Shown here piece after piece: positions 20,008 through 27,050 of a DNA stretch of 27,050 nt. Position numbers and translations under genes: made by a program. Below the pieces are notes generated by a model that worked only from the letters and a program-made list of their open reading frames with translations, was not told where the DNA came from and ran no database searches. How positions within the stretch are numbered: position 1 is the stretch's first letter; each line of letters begins with the position of its first letter. Source of the DNA: Fragilaria crotonensis (taxonomy: Eukaryota > Bacillariophyta > Fragilariophyceae > Fragilariales > Fragilariaceae); assembly GCA_022925895.1 (NCBI GenBank), contig JAKSYS010000760.1, forward strand, positions 1-27,050, read 5' to 3'.

Positions 20008-22078
20008 TGTCGAGCGTCCATCGGTTGGGTCAGGGAGCAATATGACTATGGGCGAGTGTATACTGACAACGAGAAGAGGCAGGTGACCCCAGAAGAACTG
20101 ATGCGATGGTTGAACATAAGAACTTTCAGAGTTCCTGACCCCGGGCCACAGTTGGCGATTCGACCCTTGGTACGTGCTAACACTGTTGCCTTTTGGAAAA
20201 AAGCTATTTCATTCTATATGCCAGATCGTTTGCATGGTTGGAGAACAGGTTCAAATGATGGAAATCCTACGAAGTGTGCCGAAGTGAACGATTTTGTTAA
20301 GTATCTTAGGAAGCTGGAAGCGAGGAAACAAGGAGCAGAATCGAAGACGCGGCGTCCAATGGAAGAAAGGGAGTTTCGACGTTTGCATGAAGTTTTCAAG
20401 ACATTTGGTGGTTCTCATAGTTCAGGGATTTGGAAGCTTGGAATGCCGGCGCTTATCAACTTTCAGTTTCACATGATTGCCAGAATTGATGATACTACAC
20501 AGGTCGTGATGGACCACATTCGTGTTCACGACAATTTTGAGAATGCATTGAAAACAAGGTTAAACTGGAGTAAGAATGTACAGGATGAAAGGGATGCACC
20601 GTGGCAGATTGTGCTTGGGAGTATGAACCCAATTTTCTGCATATTCATCAGTTTGGGTTTGTGGCTTGAATTCAACTTGAGATCGAATGCGACGGCGATG
20701 GCCTCGCCTTACGTTTTTGCATTCTCTGATGATATCACAGTACCTGGTGGCGGGCTCAAGGCCAAGGAAACTGCACAGAATATATTCGGTCAGAAAGTAT
20801 TGCGAATGGAGGAGTTCCGGTCCGGAGGTCTTCTTGGAAGTCACTCTATTCGCAAGTTCGCTTCCACTCATGTTCGTCGATGCGGAATCTCCAAGGACGA
20901 CAAGGACACGAGAGGCCGTTGGAAAGGGAGGGGACGGGTTTCGGATCGATACGACGATGTCGAACTGCCCTATCCAGATTGCAAGGTGGCGGAGAAACTG
21001 TGTATGGGCGGAGCTTGCTACTACTTGATCAATAATTCAATTTGCAACTCGAATGTCATGACAACATTTATTCTAACGAAAGTCGTTCCTAACATTCGGC
21101 GACGACTTCCGGATTCGACAGCAATTGTGCTGGGTAAGGCTGTGCTTTGGCTTGTGTTTTCGAGTGTTGCTTCTGATTTCATTTCAACAGGAGACCGAGA
21201 TCGAGTGAAGAGGGAATTGTCGGAAACGGGAATTGTTATTGCCGAAGGTCAGAATCCGATTTCGAAGGTGCCAGTTTTAGTGAGCGGCAATCAAGGTACA
21301 GTCTTCATTGATGAGATTCCAACAACAAGTATCGAAGGTGATGCTGTGGGAGCGGAGAATGAAAATGGAGAACCTGCAGGCAGACAATCAATTTTCTACA
21401 AGGGCCGAGCATGCGAAGACTGAACCAGAGACTTCTACAGAACAATCAAGCGAGTGGCGACCAACTTCAAAACTGGATGCTTCAGTTGCAAAGCGGTTTT
21501 TTGAGTCTTCGACGCGAGAACGTTGAAATTCGAAACGATATTGCTGGAATACTGCAAGCGATGGAACGAGGATTCCACATAATCAATGGAAATGTCAGGA
21601 GGGCTGCACTGCAGCCAGCGCGACGTGTGCCAAGACCACCGGGGGGAGCAGCAGCAACTGCAGCAGCAACGGCAGCTACTGCAGCTGCAATTGCTGCTGC
21701 AGCTGCTGGTGTTGACGATCAGGGTGCCGAGGCTCTCGACGTGCTTTGCTCCGGCCTGCCCTCGCGATGACGAATCCCGCAACCTCATGCCGAATCCACG
21801 AAGTCTTTACGACTTGTGGAATGAGTATCTACACGGGGTCGGGAGAAAGCCTGCAAGGCTTTCTCGAAACCGAGCGAGGGCAGGTGAAGTATAAGTACTC
21901 GAGACGGAAGGTGATCTGGGATGTGATTCGCAACCTTGTGAGCTTGGGGCACAGTTCGCAACGGGCCATAGACATGATCTACAATGTCTATGGCCCTCAA
22001 ACAAGTGTGACGGAGATTATAAATAGACTCCGGAAAGACAAAAACAATGGGACTCTCAATCCCAATCTTCAAATTTAG
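20008..22078 (+). CDS. Crypton-like tyrosine recombinase, frame-interrupted C-terminal part
   Basis: The main frame is open from 20008 to 21423 with no ATG at its beginning; conserved sequence starts by about 20038 (EQYDYGRVYTDNEKRQVTP). Catalytic marks are Arg in MIARIDDTTQV (20482-20484), H-x-x-R in GSHSIRKFASTH (His 20842-20844, Arg 20851-20853), a GRWKGRGRVSDRYDD block (about 20914-20958) and the likely Tyr at 20950-20952. The protein then continues in other frames: a Leu/Gln-rich helical segment (21411-21640), an Ala-rich repeat (21645-21715), MPNPRSLYDLWNEYLHGVGR (about 21787-21850), and KYSRRKVIWDVIRNLVSLG to TLNPNLQI, ending at 22076-22078. Three single-base shifts are required (near 21408, 21750 and 21862). 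No RT or RNase H is nearby, so it is a DNA-transposon type YR or a domesticated relative. It is unlike the YR at 15205-16258. Confidence 0.7.
21645..21715 (+). repeat. GCA/CAG trinucleotide-type repeat coding for Ala
   Basis: Imperfect GCA/GCT repeats give an Ala/Thr run in the frame continuous with the upstream helical segment (Gln/Leu in another frame). Such repeats slip easily and may cause the nearby frame change. Confidence 0.7.
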
Positions 22079-22708
22079 GTGATTAGATAATTCAAATGAT
22101 ACATGCGATGGGTTTCGCAACCTAGGAATTTCGAATGTGGCTGCAATCTCTCTACCGTAGTATAACTACAGTACTACAATGTTTCGGTAATTCTAGTGGA
22201 GTCTCCGTATTGTTTCGACATACCTTAGTCTCCACGTACCCCTTCCTATGGTGTTGCATGTTTTGGAGCATGAAATCCTTATACGTACGTACTCCAGTAG
22301 TACATACTCGAAGGACATACCAGTACAGGTATGAACATACAAGTACTCCGTACGATATGCATACTCGACTTCATCACGCGCTGCTCTGCCGAACAGTGCA
22401 GTACTTGTACTTGTAGGTTGTGCCATGGAATCCATACAGACATACAGACCCCTGAATCTTGAGTTCGAAGTACGATCTTGCCCGTCTACAACCTACAAAT
22501 CTAAGAGTGACGTTTCCAAATGCATACCGTGTACTGGTACACACCTGGAACGAGTACTACAGTATTCAGTTTTATAAGTTGTGCCAATTGCCAAATGAAT
22601 CCTCAACTCTCGACATTATTCGATATACTCTTGGTGACACCTTGGTTTCTCGTTTCTCACCATACTATAGCTTTCAGCATTCTCTCAGTTTGTAACTTAA
22701 CTAGGACT
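22079..22708. other. Intergenic region with GTAC words upstream of the acyltransferase
   Basis: GTAC-type words are scattered from about 22150 to 22560 (CAGTACTACA, TACGTACGTACTCC, CTGGTACACACC). No gene is supported. It should contain the promoter of the acyltransferase gene; no core element is recognisable. Confidence 0.5.
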
Positions 22709-23824
22709 ATGAGCTACATTCCAAAGACAGCATCTGTGTTTGTGCTGGCAGTGTTGTCTGTTCAGGGCTTCGTCCCCAGCGTACAAACCTGCACAAACGT
22801 TCAAAGACCACTTTTTGCTAGCATTCCAGCGAATGACATAATGGCCAAGAACTTCGCCTTGTCAAGGGAGGAAGTCAAACCTCTTTTCACCCTCGGAGAA
22901 GGAGAAAAGGAAAAGATTGTTAATGCCTTTGGCGTCGTCACATTGATGGCGTCGCTCGTGACCGGACCGATATGGATGCTCGCCATGTCAACTGTCGACA
23001 TGATTTATCGGATGAACGAGACCTTGGATCCCAACAGGGCCGTCTTCGACTACACAGGCAAAATATGGTCTCGAATTTGGCTCACGATGTGCATGTCACG
23101 CCCTACCGTCTCTGGCGATACCGATGCAGTCCGAGAGGGACAAGGGCCTTGCCTTTACGTTGCCAACCACGCCTCTTGGTTGGACATTCCTATTATCTGC
23201 ACCTTTTGGACCCAGTATTCAAGTTCATTGCCAAGGCAGAGTTGGCGAAGGTCCGTGTATTGGTCAACAACTTAGGGCGTACGTATTTATCGTGTCATCA
23301 GGGCATATTGTCTGCAGATAATCCTCACTCGTTCCGTTTTTAGGCATCATATACTGATTGATCGTGAAGACCGAAGGTCTCAACTTCGAACATTCAAGGA
23401 AGGCATAGCATGGTTAAAGAAGGGTGTTCCACTCATGGCCTTCCCGGAGGGTCAGCGATCACTAGACGGGCGATTGATGGATTTCAAGGGTGGTATCTTC
23501 TCCATGGCCACAAGGCAAATGTTCCTATCGTCCCAATTTCCTTGTCACACGTACGCGATAATGCCTGCTAATTCGCTATTTCCCGTCCAGCCCGGTAGAG
23601 GAAAGCTGCACATCCACATTCATAAGCCAATCAATCCTGCCGGAAAGTCAGAAACTGAGTTGGCTGACTTGGTGCAGGCGGCTCTCTTGTCGAAGATGCC
23701 AGATGTTCAGCACCCTTTGCCTAGACGTCGCCTCCAGAAGAAGAGTCGGAGAAGAAGAAGAGGGGCTGAAGCAGATTGCTTAGACTGCTTTGATGTTGTC
23801 GCGCAAGAAGCGCAACGTGTTTAA
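22709..23824 (+). CDS. Plastid 1-acyl-sn-glycerol-3-phosphate acyltransferase (PlsC family)
   Basis: Transfers an acyl group to lysophosphatidic acid to make phosphatidic acid. Exon 1 is 22709-23278, a 65-bp GT-AG intron is 23279-23343, and exon 2 is 23344-23824; about 351 residues. The N-terminus (TASVFVLAVLSVQG then FVPS) is a signal peptide with Phe at +1, so plastid import is likely. Motifs are NHASWLD (NHx4D, about 23165-23185), DREDRRSQLRTFKEG (about 23360), FPEGQRS (FPEGTRS type, about 23440-23460) and a VPIVPISL-like block near 23525-23545 that reads only after a shift. Four small indels are inferred: one T short in the T4 run at 23204-23207, one base near 23252, one A near 23512, and two bases near 23549. 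Adding them makes exon phases close exactly and the final TAA (23822-23824) in frame. The Arg/Lys-rich last 40 residues are less certain. Confidence 0.87.
23279..23343 (+). other. Intron of the acyltransferase gene
   Basis: A 65-bp intron with a GTACGT donor and a T-rich TTTTTAG acceptor. Splicing joins the conserved PCIGQQLR region to HHILIDRED, as expected for the family. Confidence 0.75.
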
Positions 23825-24066
23825 CGTGAAGGAAGCTTGCTATCGACCCCAACATTGAAAACTACTAAGTTGACGTTGACACCTGCATTGAAGAACTTTA
23901 CGCGTTATTTGTGTCACACGACAAAATCGAAGCTCGGAGATGACGACCACAACTGGTCGCATGTGTTCACTGTTACTATTCTTGACTCGGTTTGTACACG
24001 CGGTACAGTAGAGTAGAGTACCATAACACGAAATGAAAGCGGAGGCGAGATGTTGCATAAATAGTC

Positions 24067-26080
24067 TTACACTGGTGTTGTCGCGTTCTGGGGTTCTACT
24101 TGGATTGCCCAGTCGGAGTCACCGCTGCTTGCATTGACATCAATAATCGCCAGCAGCAGATCTTCCTTAGTCACCAAACAATCGAGCATCGATTCGCTGC
24201 CAGAAGGTGACATCGAGAACCCATTGACAGATCTTTCCAATGCGTGACTGGCAGCAGCACGAGCAACTCCAGCAAGCGAAGCGCCTGAGAAGCCTTCGCA
24301 ATCTCTAGCAATTTCACTTAATAGTTCTTCGTAGCTCGGTACATCCTCGGTATCGACCATCTGCTTAGGAGCGAGGCTCGTTCAGAAAAGGTACTTCCAG
24401 CAATGCAACAATAACAACAACCCTAACGTTGAACTCACCATCACTTTTCGACCAGCCGTAGAACCTTTGGGTGCCTCTCTGACCAGCAGCCTCCCTGCTT
24501 CGAACATGCTTCTCGTGTGAACCTTCAAAATGCTTACTCGTTGCTCTTGCGTCCGAGGAGGGGAACTTCAATTTGTACCTGCGAGTCAAAATTGATTAGA
24601 AAGCAAATACATGGCAATATCTCCGCATAAGGATGGCCGTACCTCAAATCTTCCAGGTCGAAGAAGTGCGGGATCGATTAGGCTGCGCTTGTTTGTCATG
24701 CCAATCACTAGTGTTGGAACTGGTAGCGGGTCAACCCCATCCATCTTCGCAAGGATTTGGTTGACTACTGAGTCACGAGCAACACCCGCGTCACCTTGAA
24801 CGCCAGAGCCTGCTTTACCACCTCGAGTCCGAGCCATTGCATCGAATTCGTCCATAATGATGACATGCAATGCTACAGTTGACAAAGCTTTGCCATCGTC
24901 AACCTCGTGAACACGAACATGGTCGTAGATTGGGTGGCGAGTCAAAGACCTTACGAACGTTTTGTTCGCTGGAACCGACAAACTTATCCATCAGTTCAGG
25001 GCCACTCACAACAGTCACCGGTCGAACTGGAGACAGAATTCGACCAATTGTTCGAGCGATGAGTGTTTTGCCGCAACCGGGCATGCCATAGAGTAGGAGG
25101 CCCCTTACTGGCGAGATACCCAGCTCTTGCAGTAAAACCGGCGGGGCTGCCAAGGGGACCCAAATTCGTCTCTTAACTTGAGCCAGAACTTCATCCAATC
25201 CTCCAATCCCAAGCATTTCCCCATCAAAATCAGCTCCCGACTTCGCTACCATTTCAGAGGTTCTCAATTGCGCATCCACCAATGCATCTTCGCCAAGCTT
25301 GAAATAGTTTCTCGGGCCCTTGGAAGGGCTGACCATACTGAGTCCATTAATTTTGCTCGCTGTGTCAACATTAACTATCGGCTCTTGCTTTGCATCTTTT
25401 TCCAGATTGTCTGGTACTAGGCGGTCGTCAACGTCCCCCATGAACAAATCTCGTTTGCGGTCGCCATTCCTGCGTGATGTCAACGCTGACCGTGAGTCGT
25501 CTTTCGTGCGACCCACTAGCTGCCCCACCTGCTCGACAGCTTCTCGAAATTCCTCCCACTCCTTGCGAGCGTCAACTCCTTTGCGTCGTGCCTCGGCATC
25601 TGTCTTGCCCAACTCCTTGTTGTCGTCTAAAGGAAAACCAGCGCTTTGAGCAAGGCGGGTTGCACTCACTATCAGGGCATCTGACTTGGACTCGCGCCTA
25701 ATTTGGTAGAGAATATTCTGAACTTGGGTTTTCTATTCAGGTTTGCTTTGTGAGCTTTTGCAGGGGTTCGTGGCATGTGCCATTACAAATTAAATTACGT
25801 GGAATAAAACAGACTGTCCTCACCTTGACTGGAGAACAGTTACTACCCACCGATCAAGAGCCGTGGTAAGATTGTTAATGAGGCCTTGAATGTAGATTTC
25901 ATTCTGCGCGAGGTCCGGCTTGTCTGCCGCGACTTCGGAATCTGGTTCAGCTGCATGATATCCGTCGGAATGCTTGGAGAAGGACGACGACCGCGCATAA
26001 ATAGGTGAGAAGGCTGACGCAACCAAGCTCCATTGCAACAAGACTACCAGAGACAAATTTGAGCATGTCCGACACTTCAT
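24067..26080 (-). CDS. Plastid-targeted NSF-like AAA ATPase with a single AAA module
   Basis: Exons are 26080-25824, 25697-24643, 24578-24439 and 24360-24067; introns are 126, 64 and 78 bp, all GT-AG; about 581 residues. The N-terminus is a signal peptide ([12 protein letters not shown]) ending in ASAFSP, a textbook diatom plastid motif. A charged linker region follows, then the AAA module: [18 protein letters not shown], Walker A GMPGCGKT (near 25080), [20 protein letters not shown], Walker [10 protein letters not shown] (near 24850), [20 protein letters not shown] (near 24680), and [20 protein letters not shown] (near 24250). It resembles the D1 module of NSF/Sec18, an ATP-driven SNARE-disassembly machine, but lacks a second module. 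Two indels are inferred: one extra C near 24932-24934 and one missing C at 24560-24563. With these, all exon phases close. The substrate in the plastid is unknown. Confidence 0.85.
24361..24438 (-). other. Intron 3 of the AAA ATPase gene
   Basis: A 78-bp intron with a GTGAGT donor and a TAAGCAG acceptor, in phase 0, upstream of the C-terminal helical exon. Confidence 0.75.
24579..24642 (-). other. Intron 2 of the AAA ATPase gene
   Basis: A 64-bp intron with a GTACGG donor and a CTCGCAG acceptor, in phase 0. It joins RPGRFE to VQIEVP, matching the family. Confidence 0.8.
25698..25823 (-). other. Intron 1 of the AAA ATPase gene
   Basis: A 126-bp intron with a GTGAGG donor and an AAATTAG acceptor. 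It joins AG to G (Arg) and keeps the frame. It separates the presequence exon from the rest of the protein. Confidence 0.7.
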
Positions 26081-26467
26081 GGTTGGTCCTAAGGACTATG
26101 TAGACTATGATCACAGCACTGCTAACAGGTAACGTTCAGTTCGAATACGATAAGACGCGCTCACAATTCATTGACCAGGAACCTGGATCATCAGCAATCA
26201 TTTAATTTTGAGTGATGTGACTACAAAAAAAGCCGTACCAGTAGACTATACCGTCTACCTGGTATTCGGAGTACAGTACTGGAGTACTCCGTACTGTATA
26301 CGTAGTTTCCGTATCAGGTATCAGTACCGTACCTGGTATTCCTATGATTCCAATTGCTAATCAGCTTGGCGAAGTCCATGTTGTCGCCTGGATGAATTGA
26401 TGTAGCACAGATGAACTCCACTGGGTGTGATGCGTTCAACTATGCTACATGGATGTGATAAGATGGC
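26081..26467. other. Intergenic region between the TrmB-like gene and the AAA gene
   Basis: Both flanking genes are on the minus strand, so this holds the 3' end of the methyltransferase transcript and the AAA promoter. A GTAC-word tract lies at about 26230-26345. No gene is seen. Confidence 0.5.
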
Positions 26468-27050
26468 TTACTTGGTGCGTGTTGGTCGAAGCAATAGCTC
26501 AAATGTTGGCTCTCCAACATCATCGTACTTTTCTCAAAATTGGTCCACGCTTGGGACTTGTCTAAGCGTTCAGTGGGTCCCCATCTTGGCATCTTCTAGG
26601 TACGGTAACGCGTAGTTGTGCACAAGGCCGCTTTGGTCCAAGGCTTCGCTTGCGTACTCCACCGACTTCGCAAACTCGCGCAGAAAGCCCTCCCAATTGG
26701 AACGCACCGTTATTACACCACCCAGTTGAAGGATCAATGGGAAGGCTGGATGTCCATACCAGCGCTGTTTAATGCGAGCTTTCGTAGGATAAGGATTCGG
26801 ATAGAGTAAGTAGTGGTGTGATACATGCCAACCTTCGTGCAAACAACATCGCCAAAAGTCTGCCAACTCGGCGCGCATCAAAACAACGTTGGATGAAACT
26901 GCCTGAAAGGGTCGAAGACTTTCTTCGAATGAAATGTCATTCTCGTTCCTCAGTCTCACATTTTTATTGAGTCGAACAAAAGATCGATCAACTCCTATCA
27001 CTTGTTTGTCAGGATACATTTCGCCCAACAAAATCGTCGAGCGACCGGTT
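26468..27050 (-). CDS. TrmB-like S-adenosylmethionine-dependent methyltransferase (tRNA guanine-N7 type), partial
   Basis: The 5' end lies beyond 27050. TrmB enzymes make N7-methylguanosine in tRNA (usually G46). Visible are the SAM-binding region (TGRSTILLGEMYP...VIGVDRS, 27048-26975), the TrmB signature YPNPYPTKARIKQRWYGHP (near 26820-26765), GGVITVRSNWEGFLREF (near 26735-26685) and, after frame changes, AWTNFEK and YDDVGEPTFELLLRP near the C-terminus. The stop is TAA at 26468-26470. In the first frame it stops at 26570-26572. One extra base in the G/C run at 26574-26582 and one missing base in the T4 run (A4 on the coding strand) at 26529-26532 restore a family-like C-terminus. The signature has YPNPYPTK where bacterial enzymes have NPDPWPKK. 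Location cannot be judged because the N-terminus is missing. Confidence 0.8.

Overview
The window looks like nuclear DNA of a photosynthetic stramenopile, most likely a diatom. Three conserved genes (arginyl-tRNA synthetase, a PlsC acyltransferase and an NSF-like AAA ATPase) start with a hydrophobic signal peptide followed directly by Phe (A/F, G/F and ASAF/SP contexts). That is the bipartite plastid presequence of secondary red plastids. Introns are short GT-AG introns (64-126 bp, plus one of 425 bp). Species cannot be fixed from the sequence.

Layout: 152-2317 (+) arginyl-tRNA synthetase; 3634-4770 (+) WRKY19-like Cys/His zinc-binding protein; 5139-6064 (-) REEP/DP1/Yop1/HVA22 membrane-shaping protein; 7249-7695 (+) unrecognised charged protein; 9149-17526 a complete tyrosine-recombinase retrotransposon (DIRS order, PAT/Ngaro-like); 17970-18800 (-) eroded Cys-rich domain; 20008-22078 (+) Crypton-like tyrosine recombinase; 22709-23824 (+) plastid lysophosphatidate acyltransferase; 24067-26080 (-) plastid NSF-like AAA ATPase; 26468-27050 (-) TrmB-like methyltransferase, cut by the window end.

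The central 8.4 kb element is the main find. It has split direct repeats in the order A1 - gag - RT - RNase H - tyrosine recombinase - B1 - A2 - B2, with B1 abutting A2 and a 15-bp spacer between A2 and B2. This layout marks PAT/Ngaro-type elements and differs from LTR retrotransposons. Each A copy carries two perfect 10-bp-stem hairpins. The gag ends in a CCCH-type zinc motif. The plus strand between the repeats is strongly G-poor. A second, unrelated tyrosine recombinase (Crypton-like) lies 2.5 kb downstream.

Two features run through the window. First, intergenic DNA, and one intron, is crowded with GTAC-based words such as GTACCTGGTAC; exons are nearly free of them. Second, most long conserved genes are interrupted by single-base indels, often one base short in an A, T, C or G run. 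Allowing for these, exon phases close exactly in ArgRS, PlsC and the AAA gene. The indels also hit a retroelement whose repeats are nearly identical. I infer many are uncorrected sequencing errors, so pseudogene calls based on frameshifts here should be treated with caution. The genes are otherwise independent housekeeping or transposon genes; no operon-like cooperation is expected or seen.
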